Counted from the first letter of the stretch, positions 23,982 through 34,442 are shown. The stretch: DNA of 50,380 nt from Chara braunii (GCA_003427395.1 BFEA01000059.1:1761423-1811802); one strand, 5' to 3'. Made by a program: numbers and translations. The notes: generated from the sequence alone by a model not told the origin.

Positions 23982-24014
23982 AAGGGGGGGGGNGGGGGGG
24001 GGGGGGGGGGGGGG
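23982..24014. repeat. Poly(G) tract with a single N
   Basis: About 32 G with an N at 23993. It is probably an unresolved homopolymer in the assembly. Confidence 0.9.
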
Positions 24015-24495
24015 AAAGAACTTCCTCGTCACTGGTGGGCGTCCTCGTACCTCTTCTCCTTGGCCCTTTCCCTCTTCCCCCGAATAGAACGTGCGGTCGT
24101 TGTAGGCTGTATGTGAGACAACTGTCAGTTGCTGCATAATGACCGTGCGTTCTATTCGAGGGGAGAAGATGGTATCTCTCCTCTTCAAGGTCATCTCGTA
24201 TATCTTTCTGAATCATATGTCGCGTCAGGCTACCCGTCTTCGCTCGAATATAGCGCACCTGCATACTGCTTGCCAGATCAGAAAGATAGCTCGTAAACAT
24301 TAATGATCAGGGTGCGTAGTGCTAGGGGGAAGGGTTGTGCGGGGGAAGGGGGGTTGTATTTTTGTTTTTGTCTTTTACTAGTTGTTTTTCAAGCATAGGG
24401 TGTGACTTTCTTTTCTGCCGATTTCAAATTATTACCTTGCTGTTCCTTTAAAGCTCAAATTGCTATTATTCATTTTATTACCTTCCTGTTTTTGG

Positions 24496-24862
24496 AAAAT
24501 TTGTCTGGCGCCCCTGTAATTTCCATTAGTTTGCGTCGCCTCCCCCCGGACAGACCACTTACCCTGTCGTGCCTCTGCCGCCTCTGAACTTTCCTGCATG
24601 CCCCTGTCAGCAAGGGGCGCAGCTTTCCCGGTGCCCTTACTGGACGGCCAGTCCCATTTTACCGGTCCCTGCGCGATATGCCCTCTTGAGCGGCATGCAT
24701 TTTTCCGCCGTGCCCTTGTGTGGGAAATTCGGATTTGAAGCACGTGTTTTTTGTGGCGCTGCCGCGAAAAATGACGGGGTGTGTGTGTTCGTGTGTCGCA
24801 AAAAATGACGAGCTGTGTGTGTGTGTGTGTGCGTGTGTGTGTGCGTGTCGCTAAAACTGACG

Positions 24863-24929
<67 letters not shown>

Positions 24930-25211
24930 GTGGCTGCCATGTGCGTAGCCATAGAGGTGCGCTGAAAAGATGCACCCTACCGAGAGGGGCATTTGGATTT
25001 TTTTGGTGCTGGTACTTGACAGCTATCTGGTAGGGGCATACTGCAAATTTGGAACGGGTACCGGTAGGGGCATAACAAAAATATTTGAGGCCAAACAGAC
25101 CTGTGTTTTATGGGAAAATTTGAATTGAGGTCAGAGAGGCTCGACGTCGACGTGGGAGGGCCGGGCTGCGATGCAAAATAATGGAAATTACAGGGGCGCC
25201 AGACAAATTTT
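24496..25211. mobile_element. Non-autonomous element with ~44-bp terminal inverted repeats
   Basis: The left end at 24496-24540 (aaaatttgtctggcgcccct and onward) is the reverse complement of 25168-25211; the first 33 bases match exactly. Inside, tgcccct or close variants occur several times on the plus strand in the left half (24600-24720) and on the minus strand in the right half (24980-25070). The whole unit is therefore roughly palindromic with subterminal repeats. The centre is the microsatellite at 24815-24924. It has no transposase. Superfamily and target-site duplication were not determined. Confidence 0.8.
24776..24924. repeat. (TG)n(AG)n microsatellite with three spacer units
   Basis: TG runs are separated by related spacers (cgcgaaaaatgacg, cgcaaaaaatgacg, cgctaaaactgacg), and the last run passes into (AG)n. 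The polarity TG then AG is the same as at 8.2 and 27.9 kb. Confidence 0.9.
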
Positions 25212-25544
25212 GCCTTCTTTGTGTGCAGTCCTCTGTCTGTTTTATGCTTCTGCAGTTCGTTTTTGTCTCCTTGTCATTCGAAATGGTTGTGCTCTTTCCT
25301 GCGTCAGTGGGAAGAAAAGATCTTGAGGGCAGGAACTCAACGGCAGGGCGTTGGGGACGCGATCAGACAAACGTCGGAAGAGAATGAAAACAAGAAGAAA
25401 AAGATGTTGAATGAGTGAAAAAAGAGTAGCAGCGACCCTCCACAAGGATGACACACAAATTAAAAGAAAGAAGACAATTAAGAAACAGAACCTGTGAACG
25501 AATCACAAAGGAAAGAGAGAACTTGGCTCCAGACCATCGTGGGC

Positions 25545-25685
25545 CTCGCACCACTACACAATTGGCATGTATTTGGAGGCTTTCTGACCCAGGTGCAGTC
25601 GAGTGAGTCCAACATGTTGAAAGTATCTGGTAAAGATAGCGTCCAAATGCATTTAGAGTGTTATGTAGTGGAGCGAGGCCCCATC
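25545..25685. repeat. Foldback repeat, ~38-bp arms
   Basis: The left arm at 25545-25583 (ctcgcaccactacaca, then atgtatttggaggct) pairs with the right arm at 25640-25682, whose reverse complement reads ctcgctccactacata, then atgcatttggacgct. The loop is about 55 bases. Confidence 0.65.
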
Positions 25686-25932
25686 TGAATGCACAGGTCG
25701 TATGCAAACCTTTTGTGTGCGTATCTTCTTGGTATGTACCCTACATTTGTCCGTCCAAATGTTTTATGTAGTGGAGCAAAGTCCCATCTGACTGCACAGG
25801 TAGATGTCGTAAGGCCAACCGCTTGTGTGCATATACACTTGTTATGTACTATGTACACTACATTTGTCCATCCGAATATGTACACTACATTTGTCCATCC
25901 GAATATGTACACTACATTTGTCCATCCGAATA
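25660..25932 (+). repeat. Nested tandem repeats (~105-bp and 27-bp units)
   Basis: A unit from tatgtagtggagc to tgtccgtccaaat (25662-25760) is repeated at 25766-25880. Its end, tacactacatttgtccatcc, is then multiplied three times at 27-bp spacing (25855-25932). Confidence 0.8.
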
Positions 25933-26062
25933 TTTTGAATTGAGAAGAAGTTACAAATGGGTTATCAGTACCACTAACGCCGGTGGGGGCTTCTTTTTTT
26001 TTTTTTAACAAACAAAAAAACACGAATGGATCACTTTATGATTATTAGATTCCATCAGACTC

Positions 26063-26088
26063 GATCCATCCATCCATCCATCCATCCA
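26063..26088. repeat. (CATC)n microsatellite
   Basis: Six tandem CATC units. The interval 26090-27060 otherwise shows no supported gene; a 116-codon frame at 26458-26808 has no known domain. Confidence 0.95.
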
Positions 26089-27063
26089 TGCAACTCTATG
26101 AAATACAGGATTCATGAATATCAATTGAGCGCAGGACTTGTGTGAACTTGTTGGCAGTGCGAGAATGAGAGGTTGTTCCAACGCACCTATGTGGGTGGTG
26201 TCTTTACATCAATGTGCATTTTTGGTTTGTGTCTAGGTCTGGAATCTGAAGTAAGTAGGTTGTGTGTGTGATGCCATCCAATTGCCATCCATCAAACTAG
26301 GATGACATTCAGATCGCATGGAACTGTCGGCAGTGGAAGCAAAGAGATGACTGGGACACTATAGAAAGGGGAGTGCCATATCTGCGTGTAGGATCGAGTA
26401 CTCTCAAACCAGTTCTGCGAGCAAGTTTCTCAAACTAGTTCTGCTAATGAGTTTCACTTGTCTCCAGCCAGCGGTCTGAGAGTTCTGGTTGTGCAACCAG
26501 TCCTGAGATTGTTCGTTTTGGAAGTGATGTGGTGCGACCCGATTACCCCAGCTGAGCCCAGCTCTCGGTTACTGGGGCCGGTGAAAAGTTGGGTGGGCCT
26601 AACGGACCGAAAAGGCTGGTCCGTGCGTGGTAGGCCCTTGCCTGCGATGGGTTGGAATTCTGACAATTCTAGGTGTGGTCAGAGTCAGGCATATTGCAAG
26701 AAAGAGCTTTGGAGGTTCTGGTGGTTTAAACCAGACACTGTTGTTCTAGGCCTTCGATGTCTAGGGCAGTATGCGAAGAGGCCATGGGGCGGTTCCCCCA
26801 TGGTGTGATACTGGGCTACGGTCTGTGAAAAGCAAAAGAAAACTGAGGGCAGCAATGCAAACCGTCAGATCACGATTGCGTGATTTGCATGGGTGGCCAC
26901 AATTGTTTGTTGCAGACGGTAGTTTTTCTTGAAAGAGTCGATATTGGTTGTGGTCTTGCCAGTTGTTATGTACTGATTGTTTGTTGATATGGAAGTCGCA
27001 AGGAAAGTCTGTGAAAGGTTTCTGACAAACGTCCCTCACACGGCGAGTGTTGTATGCAATTTG

Positions 27064-27173
27064 TCTGTACTGATTTTGTGTGGGGCTGAGGAAATCAATC
27101 CTTGCTCTCGGGCATGCAGTTTCTGTACTGATTTTGTGTGGGGCTGAGGAAATCAATCCTTGCTCTCGGGCAC
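27064..27173 (+). repeat. Exact tandem duplication, 58-bp period
   Basis: The 51 bases beginning tctgtactgattttgtg at 27064 recur identically at 27122. Identity implies a very recent duplication. Confidence 0.95.
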
Positions 27174-27390
27174 TGAAAAGAGTAGGTTCCCTCTAGTATC
27201 ATTTGTAGAGGCCATGGCGTACATGTATGCAGGTAGGGAATGGTAATGGTTCTCACAGCAAACATGGCATGTATGTCATGCGTTGTCAACATCGACCTTC
27301 TTCTATACTCCTTCTAAAGGCAAACCTGGGCACGGCCCCGTGTAATGGCCCCATGGGAAACTCAGGCTGATGTGGCGCCCAGTGCTGCGG

Positions 27391-27520
27391 TCGAGGATTC
27401 GCTTCTTTGGAGCGCTGTTTTATCGTTTAGAGTGTCTGGTTTTCGGTTGCGTTGGTCGAGAATTTGCTTCTTCGGGGCACTGTTTTGTCGTTTAGAGTTT
27501 CTGGCTTTCGGTTGCATAGG
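27391..27520 (+). repeat. Tandem duplication, 65-bp period
   Basis: Units starting at 27391 and 27456 share tcgag, gcttctt, gtttagag, tctgg and ttcggttgc, with about 10 differences. Confidence 0.9.
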
Positions 27521-27809
27521 GGCATGTTTGAATACAAGTACATAGTGAGGCTAACTGGATGGAAACAATGAGTACCACTGAGCTCGGCTGGAAGGAAACA
27601 AACATGTGTTAGTGACGAGACGTCACACTGTCGTGGGGGCCGAAACGTTTGCCACACCGTGCCTACCTACCTTTCAAGACAAACTACCGCCAGGAGCCCG
27701 GATCGGGTGGGGAGCTAAGGGGGATGAAACGCCGGGGGGGATGAATTGTTGCCACAGCGCGCCTACCTACGAGTGCGAGTGGAACTCCCCACCTCTTCAT
27801 CATGATGCA

Positions 27810-27992
27810 CGACATCTCTTCACGCACGACTCTCCATCTCTTTACCCATAACTCTCCATGTCTTCACTCGTAACTCTCCACCTCTTCATGCACAACTCTC
27901 CTTGTCTTCATGCACAACACTGCTCTGTTTGTGTGTGTGTGTGTGTTTGAGAGAGAGAGAGAGAGAGAGACAGAGAGAGAGACAAAAAAAAA
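27810..27992. repeat. ~25-bp minisatellite followed by (TG)n(AG)n(A)n
   Basis: Units built on actctccatctcttca/actctccacctcttcat repeat about five times (27810-27921), then TG repeats (27928-27946), AG repeats (27949-27983) and an A-run. Confidence 0.85.
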
Positions 27993-28155
27993 ATTCCCAC
28001 GAGAAATGAAAGTTGAAAAAATATTTCATAAAAAAAAATCCTTCATATATATAAATTATCATTCCAATGTTTGTCAAATTCTAAAATTTTCAGTTTTATT
28101 TGACAAGTTCCCGTCTAAATATGAGTTTTCCCTTCCAACTACATCTATTTATTCA

Positions 28156-28330
28156 AGATGGAATGAAAGTCTGGACGAGTTTATGAAATGTTTTAATTAA
28201 ATTTTCGTTCTACTACAACAAACATTTTCTAATTTTAATTGGATTCACCTATTTATGACTGAAAATCCTTACTTAGAATGACAGTCTAATTTAAATATTT
28301 CATGAACTCATCCAGACTTTCATTCCATCT
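28156..28330. repeat. Foldback element with 40-bp arms
   Basis: 28156-28195 (agatggaatgaaagtctgg and onward) is the reverse complement of 28291-28330 with three mismatches, around a 95-base AT-rich loop. The motif ggaatgaaa is repeated four more times at 28370-28440, suggesting a larger decayed element. Confidence 0.8.
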
Positions 28331-28665
28331 CTAGCGTGCAGTCCAAATAAAAAGGGATACCCTATTCTTGGAATGAAAGTTTGGAAGTAAGATGGACAAT
28401 TTTAAAATTGGAATGAAATTTTTAAAGATGGAATGAAAATTTAAAATTTATATTGTAATTTTACTATAGAATGGTTATTTAATTTTGGGAATCTTTTCTG
28501 TTGGAGAGAGAGAGAGAGAGTTGCCACATTGATATCATGTTGTGAAAACGAATTCCTTCAGATTTTTGATAGAGGTTCCCACCGTCTAATCAATAGCAAT
28601 TGCTTGGCCTCTTAGGTAACACATAGGTAACACATATTTCACTATATATATATACAGGGTTTACT

Positions 28666-28723
28666 CTTCTCCCTCTCTGCCTACGGTTTACCGGGCAGTT
28701 CTATTTGACGATATATATATACA
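28666..28723 (+). repeat. Hammerhead-associated repeat, copy 3 (3' part only)
   Basis: Contains ctcttctccctctctgcc, tacggtttaccgggcag and ttgacgatatatatatac. It lacks the ribozyme region. The words tatatacagggttt stand on both sides of it. Confidence 0.8.
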
Positions 28724-28727
28724 GGGT

Positions 28728-29360
28728 TTCCAGGCCGAACGTACGGAGGCTCCTAAGCTGACCCTCGAACGTTCGGGCGTTCAGGTCCCCGTACGGGCGC
28801 CGAACTTGAAGGGGTTCGAACCGCGCAAAAAAATATTTTGGCACCTTTTTTTTTTTTTTTTTTTTTTTTGCGAGTTCTTTGTGATGTAAGGTATCTCCCT
28901 CTTAATTGTGAAGCCATTTTTTTTAGCCAAAAAAACATGAAAAATCGGCAAAGATGGTGGTGTTAAAACTTGCTTTCCCACTCACTAATTTGTTTTTTTT
29001 TCTTTTTTCTCTTTTTATTTTTCCTTTATTTCGGGGCATGAAAAAATTATTACTATTTCAAACTTTATTTGTTGATTCCCTATTACGTAAAATACACATA
29101 TATAAATTTTCATGAAATTTGTCACAACCAAAACAAAATGAAAAATCGCCAAAGATGGCGGTGTCAAAAATATGCTAGCCCAGTCAATAATTTCATTCCT
29201 GTTTTATTTTTTCTAACTTTTATTATTATTATTTATTTTTAGTATTTGATTTTTATTTCAAATGTAGTAAAAAAATTTGGATGTAATGTTGAGGCAAATG
29301 TTGTTTAGTTTATTCTTCTGCAAAACATATATTTGTTTCACATTTTTTGATTTTTTAAAA

Positions 29361-29417
<57 letters not shown>

Positions 29418-29508
29418 TTTTGGTTCGCGTTCGGCCGAACGCGTAGAGAGGGGGTGCCGAACGTTCGGGCATTCAGGTTCGGGCGTTCGGCCTCTCCTGA
29501 ACTCGGCA
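28728..29508 (+). mobile_element. Non-autonomous DNA-transposon-like element with GC-rich inverted ends
   Basis: The left end (cagggtttccaggccgaacg) and the reverse complement of the right end (tagggttgccgag, then gaggccgaacgccc) are inverted relatives. Both contain the palindromic word cgaacgttcgg and then change abruptly to an A-run and AT-rich interior. TA microsatellite flanks both sides, so a TA or TATATA target is likely. The interior holds a direct repeat (28936-28990 and 29140-29200, caaagatgg.ggtgt) and an (ATT)n run at 29359-29417. No transposase is present. Confidence 0.7.
29359..29417. repeat. (ATT)n microsatellite
   Basis: About 19 ATT units inside the element at 28728-29508. 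Confidence 0.95.
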
Positions 29509-29529
29509 ACCCTATATATATATATATAT

Positions 29530-29628
29530 TACGACAGCCTCCTGATGAGTCGGTGAAACTCCGACGAAACAGTTTGTCACAGCCCCTCGTTTGTTGTCCT
29601 CTTCTCCCTCTCTGCCTACGGTTTACCG
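29530..29628 (+). repeat. Hammerhead-associated repeat, copy 4 (cut by the gap)
   Basis: The best-preserved copy: ribozyme core, cacagcccctcgtttgttg, cctcttctccctctctgcc and tacggtttaccg, ending at the assembly gap. Confidence 0.85.
29531..29590 (+). ncRNA. Hammerhead-ribozyme-like core
   Basis: CTGATGA (29542-29548) is followed by stem II GTCGG/CCGAC (29549-29553 and 29561-29565, 7-base loop), then GAAA (29566-29569). A short stem III ACA/TGT with loop gtt follows, and C at 29578 completes the TGTC cleavage triplet. These are the invariant core residues of a hammerhead in the right order and spacing. Stem I is not convincing next to the core: flanks gacagcctc and acagcccctc look like direct rather than inverted copies, although acgaca (29531) could pair with tgttgt downstream. 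Activity is therefore uncertain. Hammerheads are known in plant retrozymes and Penelope-like elements. Confidence 0.5.
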
Positions 29629-30148
29629 NNNNNNNNNNNNNNNNNNNNNNNNNNNNNNNNNNNNNNNNNNNNNNNNNNNNNNNNNNNNNNNNNNNNNNNN
29701 NNNNNNNNNNNNNNNNNNNNNNNNNNNNNNNNNNNNNNNNNNNNNNNNNNNNNNNNNNNNNNNNNNNNNNNNNNNNNNNNNNNNNNNNNNNNNNNNNNNN
29801 NNNNNNNNNNNNNNNNNNNNNNNNNNNNNNNNNNNNNNNNNNNNNNNNNNNNNNNNNNNNNNNNNNNNNNNNNNNNNNNNNNNNNNNNNNNNNNNNNNNN
29901 NNNNNNNNNNNNNNNNNNNNNNNNNNNNNNNNNNNNNNNNNNNNNNNNNNNNNNNNNNNNNNNNNNNNNNNNNNNNNNNNNNNNNNNNNNNNNNNNNNNN
30001 NNNNNNNNNNNNNNNNNNNNNNNNNNNNNNNNNNNNNNNNNNNNNNNNNNNNNNNNNNNNNNNNNNNNNNNNNNNNNNNNNNNNNNNNNNNNNNNNNNNN
30101 NNNNNNNNNNNNNNNNNNNNNNNNNNNNNNNNNNNNNNNNNNNNNNNN
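29629..30148. other. Assembly gap (520 N)
   Basis: Unsequenced. It lies between a hammerhead-type repeat and the inverted partner of the element at 28728, both hard to assemble. Open frames drawn across it are meaningless. Confidence 1.
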
Positions 30149-30462
30149 AAGTGAAAACAAAAAGTTAAAAGTGAAAAAAAACAAAATAGTGAGTGGGCGA
30201 GCATATTTTGACACCCCCATCTTTGACGATTTTTAATGTTTTTGTGGCTTAGCAGAATGGCTTCAAAATTTATAGGGGTGTAGGTTACATCATAGAGTAC
30301 TCGCAAAAACAAATTCAGAAAAAAAAACTTATTTTTAGGTCCCGAAATGTTTTTTGGCGGGGGCCGAACCTGGAGGTGTTCGGCCCCCGAACGGGACCCC
30401 GAACGCCCGAATGTTCGGGGGCCAGCCCGGGGGCCCCCGAACGTTCGGTCAGGTAACCTTGT
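30149..30462 (-). mobile_element. Second copy of the GC-ended element, inverted, partly in the gap
   Basis: The reverse complement of this interval matches 28728-28990: aggttacctgaccgaacg, cgaacattcgggcgttcgg, an A-run, gcgagtactct.tgatgta, tttgaagccatt and tcaaagatgggggtgtcaaa. A TA microsatellite (30466-30499) adjoins it. Confidence 0.75.
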
Positions 30463-30559
30463 ATACATATATATATATATATATACATATATATACACAT
30501 TTGCAAAGCTCCCCGTTTGGGAGCTAGGGGCGCTGGTATGAGCAGACGCTTCTATCTCC

Positions 30560-33440
30560 CCCGGGGAAGCTCCATCTATTGGTGGGGAGCAACATCTGCT
30601 GGAAAACAGGTCCAGCGCCCCTTGACAAAAGCCATTGAGGTCCATCTGAAAATTTCCTCATCTTCTATCAGCATTGATTGCCTTGAGAATAGGGGATTAA
30701 TTGAGCAGGAAGATGAGTAGCCAAAGAGGGGGGAAGAAGGGGCCTCTTCAGCCTTGTTGATGGGCGCCCAAAATGCATGACGACCTAGCCCCCGTCCACC
30801 CATTCAGATACAACAAATTAAGCCTCTGCATCTTAGTAACTATGTAGATCATGTAATCAACAGAATATGGGGCGGGAAGGGGCCAGGGAACTCCGAGATG
30901 GTCCAGTTCGTTAAGCAAATAATATAGTCTCTTCTAAGGTTCACATCACTCCAACCTGCCTTCACCCATGTCGTTGTTTGCCTGGAGTCCAACATAACAT
31001 TCTCTTATTCTGCACTGTACAAGTGCATGTCCACCAAAGATAGTTGGTGGGGAGGAAATGGGTCCGGGAATTATGAGGATGGGCGCAACGACACTCCTTG
31101 GTCCACTTCAGTCCATTCCTTGAAGCAGACGCAGTAGTCCCTCTTGAAGTCTTCCTGCTGCTGCCCCGAGGATTGTCCACCTTCCCATCGAATATACGCA
31201 ATCCAGCCCCTTTTTTCATTACCCAGCCATCCCTTGAGAATTGATTAATTGCTTGTGTCACGTCTTTCTTTGAGTGATATGTATGTAGTTGATTCTTGAC
31301 CTTCCGCCATCGTGAGGGGAACTCTTGCGGTATATACTGTTTTATTATTTCTGTTACTTCCTCTCCATCCATGCGAACTCCCTCAATGGTGTATGTACAA
31401 CGCTTCCTCCAAAGTGCCAAAATATTCGTTTTCCTCCCTATCTTAAAGATGTTGTTTTCAAAATTGTTGTTCGTGGGGGAGCTTCATGCTTCACAGAGCA
31501 GCGCCCCCCAGGCCCACGACCAAGCCGATCCAGTGCCCAGGAGACTCCATATCCGGTCCCACCAACGATAAGTGAGGCCCGACCTTGGGCATCATAGGAA
31601 AATGTGTTCTATAGTTTACGGGATCCTGTGTGAGGGGAAGGCCGTTATGGCAGGATTAAAACGAGTGGAGCGCCAGACCCTTTTGTTCTAGGTACGTGCG
31701 ATCTATCAGCCAATTGTTTATCGACAGGCAACAATGCTCTATCTACCACTGCAGCGAGCCGAATTCAGTCGGTTTGGACCTCATGGTTGAAAACCACTAG
31801 ATAGGGCGGATGATCGCTTGTCTTAAGTTTAGGTGGGTTATCTAGTGGGCTTTCAAAATCTCTTTAAGGTTCACCTTTGGCCGCAACGGCTGGTAAGTGG
31901 CCTTCACTTACAAACCCAAAAACTTTATGTTTGGGTTAGTTCGCGTTTTTCGTGCATACGACCAGTGCCACTCCTCCAGGTCGAAGGGGGGTTCAGTGAG
32001 GGGTGTTCCAATGAGAAATGCAATGCATTTATCATTATGTCTCAGTACTCGAATTCCGTGCATCTCCTCGTTCCTCCACGAGCTCACCACGTTCAGAACA
32101 TACCTGGTGAGAACATTGTCCTTTCCCTTATGGAAAAGGTTGACTAAAGATTAGTTTGCCCGCACTTCCACCACGTTACCAACGCTCTCCGTGTCGTCCG
32201 AGACTGTGACCCAGTCTCCTTCCTCCAGCTGCGGTTCTTTTTGAAGAATACATACCCAGTTAAGAGGGACATCAAAGATCAGTGTTTCTAAGTTCCTTTC
32301 AATATCATAGCAATACCTGATCTGGACCCTCAACTGTGGCACCATTTTTCAATCTCTGCTCGCCGGGCCATATATATCTGATCCTCACTATGTCGTTTCT
32401 GACCCAGCTGCTCCATGGGGGGCCCGAACTACGGTGCACCCTCCATTTCGATTAGTAATATTTATGTTGCCAAAGAGTGGTTGCCTCATCACCTCTTCCC
32501 ATCTGCTCGACGCTTTTATTTCTGGCAATGGTAGTTGACGCCAGACCTTCAGCACTCGGGGCCATAAGTCATCTCTGGCCAGGTCGCTCCACGCTGCACC
32601 CTGGGTGGAGTCTTTGTCAACCCGAGGGCGTTGTGATATGGACCAATTGTGGTCCTCCAGCCAAGTCAGGCGATCCACACCTTGTCGTGCTTGTGCTGCC
32701 ATTCTAGCAATCTGCTCTAGTGCAAGGAGATACCAAGGAAGGTCTGGCGTAAATACCAATCTTCTGATCCATTGTACCAACAGCACAGCCACCTGGGTGT
32801 CTGAGTCTAGGATGCCCTACCCCCCCTTGTCCTTTGGCTGGATCACGGACGACCAGGCCACCCTACTTATAACATTTGGAAGCTCATTATTTCCTCTCTA
32901 TAGCAGGGCGGTGATTTGCCTCTTGAGTGATTTAACCGCTTCTTTACTAAGGGCCCAAAGCGCAGACCTATACCAGAGGGCATTAGTACTAAGTTGTTGA
33001 TTGTTAGTGCCCTAACCATCAAAGATGTATGTTTGTGATTCCAACGTGTCAATTTTTCCAATGCTGGTTTGAAAATCCATTCATCGTTCGATGCAGGTTT
33101 CCCCGATGTCGTAAGCATTATACCTAATACTCTAACTGGGGCTTTTCCGGTAACCATTTGACCTGCGTTATTTTCGGCGGATGCACTCCTTGGTCATGGA
33201 TCCACCACCCTGGTGTTTTGTTCCCCCACTGCAGTTGACGGTCATATTTAAGACTACCGTAAATCGATTCCAGCAATTTTTTAATTTCTTCCATATTATC
33301 GGGGGGGACGTCCACCATAACCGTCAGGTCATCCGCAATGTCGAGCGCATCGGTCCGGCACCGCACAAGGGCAGCGCGGGACCCTCCAGGTCGTGTCACG
33401 CAGGAGTTGGAGTTAAATCCTTCATCGCGAATACACATGG
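30560..33440 (-). mobile_element. 5'-truncated L1-type LINE
   Basis: The minus strand holds the 3' half of a LINE ORF2 beginning in the reverse-transcriptase palm at about 33.4 kb. The palm motif IADDLTV matches VDDLTV in the LINE at 0.7-7.7 kb, so the two are related. The 5' boundary abuts the ~340-bp dispersed repeat. The 3' end near 30.5 kb is not defined. Confidence 0.8.
30962..33438 (-). pseudogene. LINE ORF2 3' half (RT palm to zf-RVT), broken
   Basis: Segments in order: 33438-33124 (TDALDIADDLTVMVD), 33157-32867 (PVRVLGIMLTTSG, then LTRWNHKHTSLMVRALTINN, the thumb), 32792-32388, 32345-32151 (DVPLNWVCILQKEPQLEEGDW), 32090-31908, and about 31680-30962 with a decayed zf-RVT (CPAIT, a stop, TIEHIFL, a stop, CPRSG) and WRKRCTYTIEGVRM. 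At least five frame breaks make it inactive. The catalytic aspartate pair is retained. Confidence 0.8.
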
Positions 33441-33444
33441 AGCT

Positions 33445-33790
33445 TCCGCAAGCCGCTCCGGCCGAGTGCGCCAGCCATACCTCCCGCGAGCCCCTACGAC
33501 AGGATAGGGCCTACGCGAGGCACGACTTACCTCCACCTTACGGGAGTTGTCACCTCCCGTCAGTGGGCGTATCCCCGTCGAGCTACCAGTCCACAGTACG
33601 AAAGCTGATCTGTTGCAATCGCAGAGGTGGACCGGCCGAGGGAGTTTCTCGTTCGATGTAGCATAGGGGGTACGAGCGGTAATACGCCTCTATCGGACCC
33701 GCACGCGAACCGACATCTTGGGGGGGGCTGAGGTCCCAAGCGCGACTCGTCGTCGGTCGACTAGGACGCATCCCACACACCACGCACACA
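33445..33790 (+). repeat. ~340-bp dispersed structured repeat, copy 2
   Basis: It shares gagtgcgcca, cctacgacaggatagggcc, gcgaggcacgactta, gggcgtatccc, tcgagctac and gtcgactaggacg with the copies at 11.4-11.7 kb (inverted) and 49.1-49.4 kb. Confidence 0.75.
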
Positions 33791-33813
33791 CCACTTTACG
33801 AATCACAAAAATA

Positions 33814-33834
33814 AAACACACACACACACACACG
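33814..33834. repeat. (CA)n microsatellite
   Basis: Ten CA units. Confidence 0.9.
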
Positions 33835-33887
33835 CAGCACGACACAACACAAACAACGCGACAATGCTCCTAGCTCCTCGGTGGCCG

Positions 33888-34010
33888 TCCCATAACTTTC
33901 CGATGCGGAAATTGGATAGGTGTCGCGCGCGAGACTTAATATAAAACTGCGCGTACGAAGGGCTAACTCATATCGACTAGCACTGCTAACGTACGCAAGC
34001 AGTCGCAATG
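33888..34010 (+). repeat. ~120-bp direct repeat, copy A
   Basis: Pairs with 34443-34566: tcccataac.ttc, gtcgcgcgc, then a TATAAA word (taatataaaactgcg here, tgatataaagtcgcg there), then tatc.acta and ends in atcgca/gtcgca. A spacing of 555 bp and the shared TATA word suggest two short LTR-like or promoter-bearing units, but nothing else supports that. Confidence 0.55.
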
Positions 34011-34442
34011 GTGGCGTACTGCGTAGTACCCATACTCACGCGATCCTCGTTAAACCCGAGGGTCACATTCGACACTCAAGTGTCGGCTGACACGCGCCTT
34101 GAGGGTTAATCTCTTGACGCTGGACAACCGCCATGCGCGGTTGAAGACCACACACCCTCTTCTGCACCCTGTGCAGAGCGGGTGGTACACAGGTCCGTAC
34201 CTGTGGTGGCGATCGTTTCTTGCTGCCTTGGAGATGAGCCCTACTCCAGGCCTGGACAAAAGTCAAGGGGTTTGACTTTGAAGGCTACCACGGACTACAA
34301 CGTCCAACCATGATAACTCTAAAAAGCAAAAACAGGCCGAAGGTTCCCCCTATCAAAAAAATCATAACCTTGGGTACCTTTTTCGGTTGGTACCAACGGC
34401 CTATAATAATCTCGAACATTCGTGCATACATGCGAGTCCCTT

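Noticed and set aside
26458-26808. 116-codon open frame as a gene
   Set aside because: No recognisable domain, no splice or promoter context, and surrounded by repeats.
29258-30645. Long open frames of more than 300 codons on both strands
   Set aside because: They cross the 520-N gap, so their openness is an artefact.
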